From Lacinutrix sp. 5H-3-7-4 (GTDB lineage Bacteria; Bacteroidota; Bacteroidia; Flavobacteriales; Flavobacteriaceae), in contig NC_015638.1 of assembly GCF_000211855.2 (NCBI RefSeq), positions 1,674,001 through 1,738,000 of the forward strand: DNA of 64,000 bases. The letters run 5' to 3'. Under the pieces are notes generated by a model. It was not told the DNA's origin, searched no databases, and saw only the letters and a program-made list of their open reading frames with translations. Below, one piece after another: positions 52,578 through 61,711 of this stretch (position 1 is its first letter; every line of letters begins with the position of its first letter). The position numbers and the translations under genes are program-made.

Positions 52578-53852
52578 CTACCATTCATTAATTCTATTAC
52601 TATCTAGCTTTATAAATATAAACAGTAAAATAGTAAATCCCCAAAGCCCAGAACCACCATAACTAAAAAAGGGTAATGGTATTCCAATAGTGGGAATTAA
52701 ACCCATAACCATACCAATATTAATCATGAAATGAAAAAAGAATATAGCAGCTACGCTATAACCATATACACGACTAAATTGTGATTTTTGAAGTTCGGCA
52801 AGATGTAGAATTCGTATAATTAAAATTACAAATACAAGAACAACTGCAAAACTTCCTAAAAATCCCCATTCTTCACCAACAGTTGTAAAAATATAATCGG
52901 TGTCTTGTTCTGGTACAAATTTCCCAGTTGTTCTGGTGCCTTCCAAAAACCCTTTTCCTTTTAATCCGCCAGAACTAATTGCTTTTTCAGACTCATTAAG
53001 GTTATAGGCGAATGTTTTTTTCATTCGTTCTAATTTTTCAGGATCTTTTTCTAAGCGTAACCAAAGGCTAATACGATCTTGTTGGTGTGGTTGTAAAATA
53101 TTATTATAAAAGAATTTTACACTAAAAGACAATGCTAAACAAAGTAATAATAAACCAATAGGTAGCGATATTTTAACCTTTTTTCGCTTAAAAAAGTAAA
53201 ACCCAAATAGTAAAATAGTGACTACTAATATTGTTGGTAATACATTAAATTTTAATGCTGAAATAGATACAACAGCAATAAATATAATAATCCATAAATA
53301 GTACTTAGGTAAACCTTCTCGATATAAAACAAAGAAAAATGCACCATAAACTAACATACTTCCAGTGTCATTTTGTAATAAAATTAATAGGGCAGGAATA
53401 GCTATTATTAGTATGGTTCTAAGTTGGTCTTTAAGTTTTGCAATATCTGTATTTAAATCACTTATATATTTAGCTACGGCAAGTGCTGTTGCAGCTTTTA
53501 CAAATTCACTGGGTTGCAACGTCATTGGTCCAATAGCATACCAAGATGTTGCACCATTAATTGTTTTACCAAAAAGTAAAACACCAACTAATAATGCCAA
53601 TCCTATAATGTATATTATACTGGAAAAACGTTCGTAAAATTTAGAATCAATTGCTAAAATTAATAAAATAAGTAGGCAGGTTAACCCAATAAAAACTAAT
53701 TGCTTTCCGTAGGAAGTTGTAAAGTTTAGTATTGTAATTTCGTCACCGTTTTGAGATGCAGAAAGTATATTTAACCATCCAAAACCAACTAATAAAAAAA
53801 ATAGAAATATAGTAAGCCAGTCAAATTTAAAATGTCTATCAGTTTGTCTCAT
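52578..53852 (-). CDS. rodA: Rod-shape peptidoglycan glycosyltransferase RodA
   Basis: A 424-residue SEDS protein that polymerises glycan strands with PBP2. It has about ten membrane helices. SEDS hallmarks are MTLQPSEFVKAATALAVAKY, LILLQNDTGSMLVYGAFFF and the C-terminal MGLIPTIGIPLPFFSYGGSGLW. The long extracytoplasmic loop with EKAISSGGLKGKGFLEGT and PEQDTDYIFTTVGEEWGFLG is intact. It is the last gene of the mreB-mreC-mreD-mrdA-rodA operon, seven bases after mrdA. Confidence 0.97.
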   Translation of the reverse strand: MRQTDRHFKFDWLTIFLFFLLVGFGWLNILSASQNGDEITILNFTTSYGKQLVFIGLTCLLILLILAIDSKFYERFSSIIYIIGLALLVGVLLFGKTINGATSWYAIGPMTLQPSEFVKAATALAVAKYISDLNTDIAKLKDQLRTILIIAIPALLILLQNDTGSMLVYGAFFFVLYREGLPKYYLWIIIFIAVVSISALKFNVLPTILVVTILLFGFYFFKRKKVKISLPIGLLLLCLALSFSVKFFYNNILQPHQQDRISLWLRLEKDPEKLERMKKTFAYNLNESEKAISSGGLKGKGFLEGTRTTGKFVPEQDTDYIFTTVGEEWGFLGSFAVVLVFVILIIRILHLAELQKSQFSRVYGYSVAAIFFFHFMINIGMVMGLIPTIGIPLPFFSYGGSGLWGFTILLFIFIKLDSNRINEW

Positions 53853-53859
53853 TTAAATT

Positions 53860-55782
53860 TTACTTTGGAGTAGCATTATCTGGTAGTGGTTTTACCTCTT
53901 CCATTGGAATTATTTGATATTGTGTTTCTCTATTTATTTTAAAAGGTTCTCCAGAGTATGGTTTAGCATATTCATTTTCAAGACTGTGTGTTAACAACCA
54001 TTTTTCTAAATCTTTACGTGTAATTTTGTTATTAACGTATTTTTCAATCATTAAACTGGCAATTTTTCCGGCAAACCTACTTCCAAAGTAACCATTTTCT
54101 ACAAAAACCGCTAAAGCAATTTTAGGATTATCTTTAGGTGCGAAAGCAACAAAAATGGAGTGATCTGTTAATTGTGTTTTTACACTATCTATTATTGCAA
54201 AGTTTTCTACAGTACCAGTTTTTCCGCATATTTCAAGTCCTTTAACTTGTAAACCACTAGCAGTTCCTTTTTTATAAACATTTAGCATGCCTTCAATAAC
54301 AGGTTCAAAGTGTTTTTTATCTATGGTTGTATATTTAGGTGTTGTAAATTTTTTAGGTAAAGTTTCACCTTCTATAGCTTTTACAATATGTGGCGTATAA
54401 TAATAACCTCTATTTGCAATTGCTGCAACCATATTAGCAAGTTGTATTGGTGTTGTTGCAACTTCACCTTGACCAATAGCATTAGAAATAGTATATGTAG
54501 AATAAAAACGCTCTGGATATGCTTTTTGGTAGTATGCTTTATCTGGAATACGCCCTTTTTGGCCAACATATAAATCGTTATTTAAAAAGTTGCCTAAGCC
54601 AAAGCTTTTAGCATGATTACTCCATAACTCAATTCCATCTCTCGCATTTCCTGGTTTTTCTAAAATTCTACGATATGTAGTAGCAAAATATGCATTACAA
54701 GATTCTTGAATACCTCTACTAACATCGTTTCTTGCACCATAATGGCAGTGACATTTCATAAACCTATTTCCGTATTTATAGCCTGAATAACAGGTTATTT
54801 TTTCATCAGTGGTAATTACATTTTCTTGTAAACCAATTAAAGCATTCATTAATTTAAAAGGAGATCCAGGCTCATAGACACCTTGTAAACTTCTATTAAA
54901 TAAAGGTTTTGCTATAGAGTCGTTAAATAGTTTTGTGTAGTTTTTAGAGCGCTTCCTACCTACTAAATCGTTAGGATTATATGTTGGTGCGGCAATCATA
55001 GCTAAAATCTCTCCAGAACTTGGCTCTATGGCAATTACGCCGCCACGTTTATTTTGCATTAACCATTCGCCATAAGCCTGAAGCTCATAATCTATTGTAA
55101 TTTTTATATCCTTACCAGATTTAGGTAACGTGTCTAAAGTTCCATCTTTGTATGGACCAATGTTTCTATTAAATCTATCTTTTTGAATAAATTTAATGCC
55201 TTTTCTACCACGTAAGGTGTTCTCGTAAGAAGCTTCAACACCAGCTTTACCAATTAAATCACCGCGTTTGTAATAAGCGTCACTTTCAATATTACGATTG
55301 TTTACTTCACCAATATCTCCTAAAACATTGGCTCCAATTGTGGTTTCGTATTTTCTTAAAGAACGCTTTTGTATGTAGAAACCATCATATTTTCGCATTT
55401 TTTCCTGAAGAATAGCATAATCTTCTTTAGATAAACTGGATACCATTACAGATGGTAATCGCCAAGAGTAATTTTTTGCTTTTTCAATTTGTTTTATAAA
55501 GCGTGTTTTATCTATTTTTAAAAGATTGCAAAATTCTAAAGTGTCTAAAGGTTCAATTTCACGAGGTATAACCATAACATCGTAAGATGGTTGGTTGGCA
55601 ACTAAAAGTTTTCCATTCCTATCGTAAACAAAACCACGTTTTGGGTAGTCGTATACTTTTCTAATAGCATTATCTTCAAAAATACTATCGTTATTAGATT
55701 TGTAAACTTGTAAATAAAAAAGCCTCGCAGTAAATACGATACCTACTATTATAACAGAAATAAAGAGTAGAAATTGTCTCAT
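53860..55782 (-). CDS. mrdA: Penicillin-binding protein 2
   Basis: A 640-residue class B PBP that cross-links peptidoglycan during elongation. An N-terminal membrane helix (about 5-23) precedes a pedestal domain; NQPSYDVMVIPREIEPLD fits the dimerisation module. The transpeptidase domain shows the active-site SxxK in YEPGSPFKLMNALIG (about 315), an SxN-type ESCNAYFATTYR, and KTGT in GLEICGKTGTVENF (about 525). Overlap of four bases with mreD upstream indicates coupling. Its partner is RodA. Confidence 0.97.
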   Translation of the reverse strand: MRQFLLFISVIIVGIVFTARLFYLQVYKSNNDSIFEDNAIRKVYDYPKRGFVYDRNGKLLVANQPSYDVMVIPREIEPLDTLEFCNLLKIDKTRFIKQIEKAKNYSWRLPSVMVSSLSKEDYAILQEKMRKYDGFYIQKRSLRKYETTIGANVLGDIGEVNNRNIESDAYYKRGDLIGKAGVEASYENTLRGRKGIKFIQKDRFNRNIGPYKDGTLDTLPKSGKDIKITIDYELQAYGEWLMQNKRGGVIAIEPSSGEILAMIAAPTYNPNDLVGRKRSKNYTKLFNDSIAKPLFNRSLQGVYEPGSPFKLMNALIGLQENVITTDEKITCYSGYKYGNRFMKCHCHYGARNDVSRGIQESCNAYFATTYRRILEKPGNARDGIELWSNHAKSFGLGNFLNNDLYVGQKGRIPDKAYYQKAYPERFYSTYTISNAIGQGEVATTPIQLANMVAAIANRGYYYTPHIVKAIEGETLPKKFTTPKYTTIDKKHFEPVIEGMLNVYKKGTASGLQVKGLEICGKTGTVENFAIIDSVKTQLTDHSIFVAFAPKDNPKIALAVFVENGYFGSRFAGKIASLMIEKYVNNKITRKDLEKWLLTHSLENEYAKPYSGEPFKINRETQYQIIPMEEVKPLPDNATPK

Positions 55783-56288
55783 TTTTTTTCGTTTCGACTA
55801 AAAATAATGGTTACTAAAACACATAAGATAATTGTAAAAATACTCGAGTATAACGTGTTTTTTAGTATTAAAATTATCTTCGAAAAGTTAAAAAAGTCTA
55901 ATAAAAATAAAACAAAGTGATGTATAATTGTTAAAATGGTAAAATAGCTAAGTCTTTGCCCAAAATCTGTATTACTAAACTTAACGGCTTGATGCTCATA
56001 AATGGCACCAAAACTAAATTTTAATGCTGCAGGACGTATAAAAGCTATAGTTACTGCTGCAGCTGCATGCATACCACCAGAATCTAAAAACATATCTATA
56101 AATAAACCAAGTAAAAAACTTATTAGAATAAAAAGCATTCTATTGTTTTTAATAGGATACAAAGCAATAAATAAAATATATAAATAAGGATTTATGTAAC
56201 CCATAAAATTAACATGACTCAACACCAATACTTGTAAAAGTAAAAGTAAAATAAACCTAACAGTATGTATTGAAAAAAGACTAGTCAT
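55779..56288 (-). CDS. mreD: Rod shape-determining protein MreD
   Basis: A 169-residue inner-membrane protein with five or six hydrophobic helices, matching MreD size and hydrophobicity. INPYLYILFIALYPIKNNRML and LLGLFIDMFLDSGGMHAAAAV (with the typical GLFID-D stretch near 58-68) are the best indicators. It overlaps mreC by eight bases and mrdA by four, the usual tight rod operon packing. Sequence conservation in MreD is low, so position in the operon is an important part of the call. Confidence 0.93.
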   Translation of the reverse strand: MTSLFSIHTVRFILLLLLQVLVLSHVNFMGYINPYLYILFIALYPIKNNRMLFILISFLLGLFIDMFLDSGGMHAAAAVTIAFIRPAALKFSFGAIYEHQAVKFSNTDFGQRLSYFTILTIIHHFVLFLLDFFNFSKIILILKNTLYSSIFTIILCVLVTIIFSRNEKK

Positions 56289-57102
56289 TAGTAGTGTTTA
56301 ATAATGTATTAATAGCTTCACTGTCTTTATTTTCAATTATATATACATGTTCAATATTTGTCATGTCGTTAAAAAGCTTCACATTTATCTCGTAATAATT
56401 CTCAGCATTATCCAATTTAAAATTTGAAACTACACCAATAGGAACACCTTTAGGAAATATTGCCGATCTTCCCGATGTAATAATTGTATCTCCTTTTTGC
56501 ACAGGAGCTATTTTAGGTATTTCTGTTAATTGTATTTCACTTGGTGAAGCTGTATTCCAACTTAATGATCCAAAATGATCAGTTTTTTTAAGTTGCGCAC
56601 TAATACGACTTGTTGTATTTAAAATAGATAATACCGTTGCGTATTTAGAGCTTGTGCTTTCAATAATTCCTAAAATACCTTTAGAGGTTATAACACCAAA
56701 ATCTTGTTTAATACTGTCCTTTTTACCTCTATTAACAAGCAGGATATTGTTAGAAGTAGCATATGTGTTTCTAATAACTTTTGCAGGAGTAAACTTGTAT
56801 TTTTTAGAAAACGTAGTGGTATCTATATAGGCATTGTTTAATTTGTTATTGGTATTAAAAAGTATAGATTTTAATATATTGTTTTCTTCTTGCAATAAAT
56901 TATTTTGCTCTTTTAAACCAAAATAAGAACCAACAGAGTTAGAGGTATTATAAAAACCACCACTTAAAAAATTAGCCGAACTTATAAATCTACTTCTATG
57001 GTAACTATGCGACTGTACAGTAAGCATTACAGAAATAAACAATAGCAACGCAAACAGTAGAAACGTTTTGTTTCTAAGTATAAAATTTACTATTTGTTGC
57101 AT
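56281..57102 (-). CDS. mreC: Rod shape-determining protein MreC
   Basis: A 273-residue bitopic inner-membrane protein. Helix about 12-30 is followed by a periplasmic coiled-coil (about 60-90; NNLLQEENNILKSILFN) and a two-lobed beta domain: GVITSKGILGIIESTSSKYATVLSILNTTSRISAQLKK and KGDTIITSGRSAIFPKGVPIG-type motifs. It connects cytoplasmic MreB with PBP2/RodA in the periplasm. The start MQQIVNFILRNKTF is typical of Bacteroidota MreC. It lies 11 bases after mreB. Confidence 0.95.
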   Translation of the reverse strand: MQQIVNFILRNKTFLLFALLLFISVMLTVQSHSYHRSRFISSANFLSGGFYNTSNSVGSYFGLKEQNNLLQEENNILKSILFNTNNKLNNAYIDTTTFSKKYKFTPAKVIRNTYATSNNILLVNRGKKDSIKQDFGVITSKGILGIIESTSSKYATVLSILNTTSRISAQLKKTDHFGSLSWNTASPSEIQLTEIPKIAPVQKGDTIITSGRSAIFPKGVPIGVVSNFKLDNAENYYEINVKLFNDMTNIEHVYIIENKDSEAINTLLNTTND

Positions 57103-57113
57103 TTAGGCTTTGT

Positions 57114-58142
57114 TTATTTAATCAATACACTTTTGTATTTAGGTAAGTTTTTAAGGGTAATACCTGTACCACGAACTACAGCACGTAACGGATCTTCAGC
57201 AATGTAAACAGGTAAATCTGTTTTTTGAGATAAACGTTTATCTAAACCACGTAGCATAGAACCTCCACCGGCTAAATAAATACCAGTGTTATAAATATCG
57301 GCAGCTAATTCTGGAGGTGTTTGAGACAATGTTTCCATAACAGCATCTTCAACACGTAAAATAGATTTATCTAAAGCTTTTGCAATTTCACGGTAAGAGA
57401 TTTGAACTTGCTTTGGTTTACCGGTTAATAAATCACGTCCTTGAACACTCATGTCTTCTGGTGGTAAATCTAAATCCTCTGTAGCAGCACCAATTTGAAT
57501 TTTAATTTTTTCGGCAGTACGTTCTCCAACATATAAGTTGTGCTGTGTACGCATGTAATAAATAATATCGTTTGTAAAAACATCACCAGCAATTTTAACA
57601 GATTTGTCGCAAACAATACCACCAAGAGCAATTACAGCAATCTCGGTTGTTCCTCCACCTATATCTACAATCATGTTTCCTTTAGGTTGCATAATATCTA
57701 CACCAATACCAATTGCAGCAGCCATAGGTTCGTGAATTAAGTAAACCTCTTTACCGTTAACACGCTCGGCACTTTCTTTTACTGCTCGCATTTCTACTTC
57801 TGTAATTCCAGAAGGAATACAAATAACCATACGTAGCGCAGGAGTAAATAACTTCTTTTTTAAAGCAGGTATATTTTTAATAAACATACTAATCATTTGC
57901 TCAGACGCATCAAAATCTGCAATTACACCATCTTTAAGAGGTCTAATAGTTTTAATATTTTCGTGAGTTTTACCTTGCATCATGTTGGCTTCTTGACCAA
58001 CTGCAATTATTTTTCCCGAAATACGATCTCTCGCAACAATGGAAGGAGCATCTACAACAACCTTGTCGTTATGAATAATTAATGTGTTTGCAGTTCCTAA
58101 ATCTATTGCGATTTCTTCTGTTAGGAAGTCAAAAAATCCCAT
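57114..58142 (-). CDS. mreB: Rod shape-determining protein MreB
   Basis: A 342-residue bacterial actin. MGFFDFLTEEIAIDLGTANT holds phosphate loop 1 (about 12-20). NMIVDIGGGTTEIAVIALGG is phosphate loop 2 (about 158-177), GIYLAGGGSMLRGLDKRL the adenosine loop. EPMAAAIGIGVDI is the conserved connect motif. It polymerises under the inner membrane and positions the elongation machinery. It is first in the rod operon; purH lies upstream on the same strand but behind a terminator. Confidence 0.98.
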   Translation of the reverse strand: MGFFDFLTEEIAIDLGTANTLIIHNDKVVVDAPSIVARDRISGKIIAVGQEANMMQGKTHENIKTIRPLKDGVIADFDASEQMISMFIKNIPALKKKLFTPALRMVICIPSGITEVEMRAVKESAERVNGKEVYLIHEPMAAAIGIGVDIMQPKGNMIVDIGGGTTEIAVIALGGIVCDKSVKIAGDVFTNDIIYYMRTQHNLYVGERTAEKIKIQIGAATEDLDLPPEDMSVQGRDLLTGKPKQVQISYREIAKALDKSILRVEDAVMETLSQTPPELAADIYNTGIYLAGGGSMLRGLDKRLSQKTDLPVYIAEDPLRAVVRGTGITLKNLPKYKSVLIK

Positions 58143-58503
58143 GCGTTAAGTAGTAATTTATGAAGTTATTATTGAATTGCCGTAAAAGTAATAAAACTAA
58201 GCAAAATAACAGCGTTTATTATAGATTGTTGTAATATAAATTTTTAGTGCTTAATGTTTTATAAAACTTCTAAAAAAAGATATACGCATGAAGTCTAATT
58301 TTAGACGTTTATTCTTTTTTAGTTTTTCGCTGTCGCGGAAAGGCTTTGTAGGTTATTTTTTACTTCTGCTTCTAACATGATTACGCTTAAGTAATTAGCC
58401 TTTTTTTAATTTTGGTTTATATTGAAACTACCCATAAAAAAAACCAGCAACATTAAAAATGCTACTGGTTTATATTAAAGCTATTCCTTAGAAAGAATGC
58501 TGT
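58143..58503. other. 361-base gene-free region between purH and mreB
   Basis: It holds the purH terminator (58434-58472), a small palindrome (GTCTAA-TT-TTAGAC, 58292-58305) and a GC-rich patch near 58326-58345 (TTCGCTGTCGCGGAAAGGC) that resembles flavobacterial short repeats. A 19-codon minus-strand frame ends there, too short to call. The mreB promoter must lie in the right-hand 100 bases of mreB's leader, but I see no clear TAnnTTTG box. Confidence 0.5.
58434..58472 (-). terminator. Intrinsic terminator after purH
   Basis: An imperfect stem, ACCAG...CATT with AATG...CTGGT, around a short A loop; on the minus strand the T run (58434-58442) follows. It lies 32 bases past the purH stop. Confidence 0.7.
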
Positions 58504-60036
58504 TTAATGTTTAAAATGACGTGTTCCTGTAAATACCATGGCAACATCATTAGCATTACAATAATCGATACTTAATTGGTCTTTTATAGAACCTCCAGGT
58601 TGAATAACGGCAGAAATACCTGCTTTATCTGCAATTTCTACACAGTCTGGAAATGGAAAAAAAGCATCACTAGCCATTACACTTCCTTTTAAATTAAAAT
58701 TAAAAGATTGTGCTTTGTGTATTGCTTGGTTTAAAGCATCTACACGACTGGTTTGTCCTGTTCCACTAGCGCATAATTGTTTGTCTCTTACTAAAACAAT
58801 AGTGTTAGATTTTGTGTGCTTACATATTTTAGAAGCAAAAATTAAATCGTCTAACTCGGCAGTTGTTGGTGCTTTTGTAGTTGCGTTTTTAACGTCTTCT
58901 TTTTTATCTGTTACGTTATTTCTGTCTTGAACTAACACACCGTTTAAACACGTTCTAACAGTGGTTTGTGCAAGTTCTGCATCTTTTAACACTAAAAGAA
59001 TACGGTTTTTCTTCCCTTTTAATATTGTTTCAGCTTCAGCAGAAAAAGAAGGTGCAATTACAACTTCGCAAAAAAGTTTATGTATTTCTTCTGCAGTTGC
59101 TGTGTCTATTTCGGTATTAGAAATTAATACACCGCCAAAAGCAGAAACTGGATCTCCAGCTAAAGCATCTGTATAAGCTTGGTGTAAAGTATCGCGTTGT
59201 GCTAAACCGCAAGCATTATTATGTTTTAAAATGGCAAAAGTTGGTGCATCGTTTTTAAACTCGTCCATTAAATTCACGGCAGCATCAACATCTAAAAGGT
59301 TGTTATAGCTTAATTCTTTACCGTGAAGTTGAGTGAATATATCGTCAAAATTTCCAAAGAAAAAACCACGTTGGTGTGGGTTTTCACCGTAGCGTAAAAC
59401 TTTCCCGTTAGTTTCAGACATTTTTAAAGCAGCAATATTATGGTCTGCATTAAAGTAATTAAATATTGCCGAATCGTAGTGAGAAGATACATTAAAGGCT
59501 TTAGCAGCAAAAGCTTTTCTATCATCTTCAGATAGGTTTCCTTTTTTATCTGTAATTAAATCTAAGAACTCTGCATAATCATTAACTGAAGATACACAAA
59601 TAACATCTGCATAATTCTTTGCAGCGGCACGAATTAGAGAAATGCCTCCAATATCAATTTTTTCAATTATATCTTGATTTGAAGCTCCAGATGCTACTGT
59701 TTTTTCAAAAGGATATAAATCTACTATAACAACATCTATTTGTGGAATGTCAAAGTCTTTCATTTCTTTAACATCACCATCGTGATTTTGTCTGTTTAAA
59801 ATACCGCCAAATACTTTTGGGTGTAATGTTTTAACGCGGCCTCCAAGAATTGAAGGATACGATGTTATATCCTCAACAGGTACCACTTTAATACCTAAGT
59901 CATTAATAAATTTTTCTGTACCACCAGTAGAATAAATGGTAACACCTTGGTTGTCTAGTTCTTTAACAATAGGTTCTAAACCTTCTTTGCTAAATACCGA
60001 GATTAATGCAGATTTAATTGTTTTGTTGTTGCTCAT
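58504..60036 (-). CDS. purH: Bifunctional AICAR formyltransferase / IMP cyclohydrolase
   Basis: A 510-residue enzyme for the last two steps of IMP synthesis. The N-terminal cyclohydrolase (about 1-200) has SALISVFSKEGLEPIVKEL, YSTGGTEKFIND and the strand GGRVKTLHPKVFGGIL. The C-terminal formyltransferase has the KH-containing ILKHNNACGLAQRD and FPFPDCVEIADKAGISAVIQPGGSI. The sequence ends RHFKH, typical for PurH. With purE, purK and hpt-adk it gives a purine theme to the window. A -7 box is at 60060-60067. Confidence 0.97.
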   Translation of the reverse strand: MSNNKTIKSALISVFSKEGLEPIVKELDNQGVTIYSTGGTEKFINDLGIKVVPVEDITSYPSILGGRVKTLHPKVFGGILNRQNHDGDVKEMKDFDIPQIDVVIVDLYPFEKTVASGASNQDIIEKIDIGGISLIRAAAKNYADVICVSSVNDYAEFLDLITDKKGNLSEDDRKAFAAKAFNVSSHYDSAIFNYFNADHNIAALKMSETNGKVLRYGENPHQRGFFFGNFDDIFTQLHGKELSYNNLLDVDAAVNLMDEFKNDAPTFAILKHNNACGLAQRDTLHQAYTDALAGDPVSAFGGVLISNTEIDTATAEEIHKLFCEVVIAPSFSAEAETILKGKKNRILLVLKDAELAQTTVRTCLNGVLVQDRNNVTDKKEDVKNATTKAPTTAELDDLIFASKICKHTKSNTIVLVRDKQLCASGTGQTSRVDALNQAIHKAQSFNFNLKGSVMASDAFFPFPDCVEIADKAGISAVIQPGGSIKDQLSIDYCNANDVAMVFTGTRHFKH

Positions 60037-60059
60037 TAGTAGTTGTGTTAATAAGCATG

Positions 60060-60067
60060 CAAATTTA
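60060..60067 (-). promoter_or_regulatory. -7 promoter box for purH
   Basis: TAAATTTG on the minus strand matches TAnnTTTG, 23 bases before the purH ATG. Confidence 0.45.
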
Positions 60068-60139
60068 CGAAAAAACGAGTTTACTTTAAGCTAAAAAAAA
60101 CGAGTCTTTTTTTAACTAAATTAAAGTAGTTGTTAACAA

Positions 60140-60595
60140 CTAAAGTATTTTTGCAACTTTAGCACAAACAAATTCTAAAAAGCGTTCGTCTTCTTCTGTA
60201 AAAGGATCTGGTGTATTAGAGTCTATGTCTATTTGCCCAACATTTTCTCCATTTACAAAAATAGGAATTACAATTTCGGCCTTAACCGTAATACTACATG
60301 CTATGTAATTATCTTGTGCAGCAACATCTGGCACCACAAAATTTTCATTACTTACAGCAACTTGACCACAAATGCCTTTGCCAAATGGAATTATAGTATG
60401 GTCTGTTGGTTCGCCAACGTAAGGTCCAAGTTTTAATTCATTTTTATCTCCGTTTTTAAAATAAAAACCCACCCAATTATAATATTCTATATTGGCTTCA
60501 AGTACTTCGCAAATGTTTAATAATTGCTCATCTTTAGATTTGTTATTATCTAAAAGTATAGTTTCAATTTCTGTTTTTAATTTTTCAAAAATCAT
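60140..60595 (-). CDS. GAF domain protein resembling free-methionine-(R)-sulfoxide reductase
   Basis: A 151-residue single GAF domain starting MIFEKLKTEIETILLDNNKS; the upstream start at 60658 adds 21 unlikely residues. The body YNWVGFYFKNGDKNELKLGP, FGKGICGQVAVSNENFVVPDV, YIACSITVKAEIVIPIFVNG and VGQIDIDSNTPDPF follows the fRMsr family, which reduces free methionine-(R)-sulfoxide. Two of the three family cysteines are present (GICG and YIAC); the first one, expected before IIPFGKG, is replaced (EPTDHT). Activity may therefore differ. It follows purH upstream on the same strand after 103 bases in reverse order, and is probably separate. Confidence 0.85.
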   Translation of the reverse strand: MIFEKLKTEIETILLDNNKSKDEQLLNICEVLEANIEYYNWVGFYFKNGDKNELKLGPYVGEPTDHTIIPFGKGICGQVAVSNENFVVPDVAAQDNYIACSITVKAEIVIPIFVNGENVGQIDIDSNTPDPFTEEDERFLEFVCAKVAKIL

Positions 60596-60677
60596 AGTAA
60601 GATAAAAATTTTGGTAAAAGTATTTAAAAAGACGTAATTTCAGCCTTTTAAAAACCATAAATTTTTCTAAAATTAAG

Positions 60678-61229
60678 TTGAAATCGCTTTTTGTAAAATA
60701 TAAGTCTGTTATAAAATTTATCCTTACATTTTTGTTGGTTTATATTGCGCTTTCCTATGCTTATAAATTATATTTAGATAATTCTAATAGTCCCGTTTAT
60801 TATCCAGATTATGTAACACATCAAGTCGCTAAACAAACCAATGATTTGGTAAGTTTTTTTGGTTACGATTCTCAAGTTGTTAAGCACCCAAACGAACCAT
60901 CTATGAAAATGATTATTAACGGTAATTACTTAGCGCGAGTAATAGAAGGTTGTAATGCATTAAGCGTGATTATTTTATTTGTTGCATTTATAGTTGCATT
61001 TAAAGGCAAATTAAAAACAACAGTTTTATATATACTTTTTGGTATTCTAATAATCTATATAACTAATATTATTAGAATAGCTTTATTGTCTATTGGTATT
61101 TATCACTATCCAGAATATACAACAATATTACATTCTGTTATTTTTCCAACTATAATTTATGGTTTGGTATTTTTACTTTGGATGCTTTGGGTAAACAAAT
61201 TTTCTAATATTGGTAAAAATAATGGCTAA
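60678..61229 (+). CDS. xrtF: Exosortase family protein XrtF
   Basis: A 183-residue inner-membrane cysteine transpeptidase of the exosortase/archaeosortase superfamily, the Flavobacteriaceae XrtF type. It starts with TTG (KSLFVKYKSVIKF). The catalytic residues are visible: Cys in VIEGCNALSVIILF (about 96), Arg in YITNIIRIALLSIGIY (about 135) and His in ILHSVIFPTIIYG (about 155). It should cut and attach a C-terminal sorting signal, but no such target protein is encoded in the window. Its partner gene starts within its last codons. Confidence 0.9.
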   Translation: MKSLFVKYKSVIKFILTFLLVYIALSYAYKLYLDNSNSPVYYPDYVTHQVAKQTNDLVSFFGYDSQVVKHPNEPSMKMIINGNYLARVIEGCNALSVIILFVAFIVAFKGKLKTTVLYILFGILIIYITNIIRIALLSIGIYHYPEYTTILHSVIFPTIIYGLVFLLWMLWVNKFSNIGKNNG

Positions 61230-61653
61230 GCAGAGTAAATATATAGTGTTGTTTTTCCTTTTTGGACTTTTGGTACTAATACGCTTGTTTGAAAATGAAA
61301 TTTTCTACGATCCTTACTTGCAATTTTTTAACAATGATTACTTGTATATTGATTCACCTCGATTTGAATTACTAAAACTTACAGCATCAACAAGTATTAG
61401 ATTTTTACTAAATACACTTATTTCTTTAGCTATTTTATATGTGTTTTTTAAAGATAAAAGTATCGTTAAATTCGCTTCAATAATTTATGTTTTAAGTTAC
61501 TTTATATTATTACTACTATTTTTATATTTTGTAATTAACCCAAAACAAGAAGATTATTTGGTGTTTTTTAATATTAGACGTTTTTTAATTCAGCCCATTC
61601 TTTTATTACTCTTACTTCCAGCTTTTTATTACCAAAGAAAAGGAGCAAAGTAA
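61222..61653 (+). CDS. Exosortase F system-associated membrane protein
   Basis: A 143-residue protein with four membrane helices (about 6-24, 55-75, 85-105, 118-138). FENEIFYDPYLQFFNNDYLYID is a conserved front part and RRFLIQPILLLLLLPAFYYQ ends the chain. The family occurs next to XrtF in Flavobacteriaceae. It is assumed to assist or anchor the sortase. ATG at 61222 overlaps xrtF by eight bases; an in-frame TTG at 61210 is an alternative. Confidence 0.85.
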   Translation: MAKQSKYIVLFFLFGLLVLIRLFENEIFYDPYLQFFNNDYLYIDSPRFELLKLTASTSIRFLLNTLISLAILYVFFKDKSIVKFASIIYVLSYFILLLLFLYFVINPKQEDYLVFFNIRRFLIQPILLLLLLPAFYYQRKGAK

Positions 61654-61699
61654 AACGTTAAAATAGTAATAACACATATAGAGACCTGCTTAAATTTTG

Positions 61700-61707
61700 T
61701 AACTTTG
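61700..61707 (+). promoter_or_regulatory. -7 promoter box immediately before the HYC_CC_PP gene
   Basis: TAACTTTG matches TAnnTTTG and stands four bases before the GTG start at 61712, as at the UbiA-like gene (31239-31246). The transcript may be nearly leaderless. No good -33 element is seen. Confidence 0.45.
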
Positions 61708-61711
61708 CATT

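Noticed and set aside
58326-58380. 19-codon minus-strand frame between purH and mreB
   Set aside because: Too short, no promoter, and it includes a GC-rich patch that looks like a repeat remnant.
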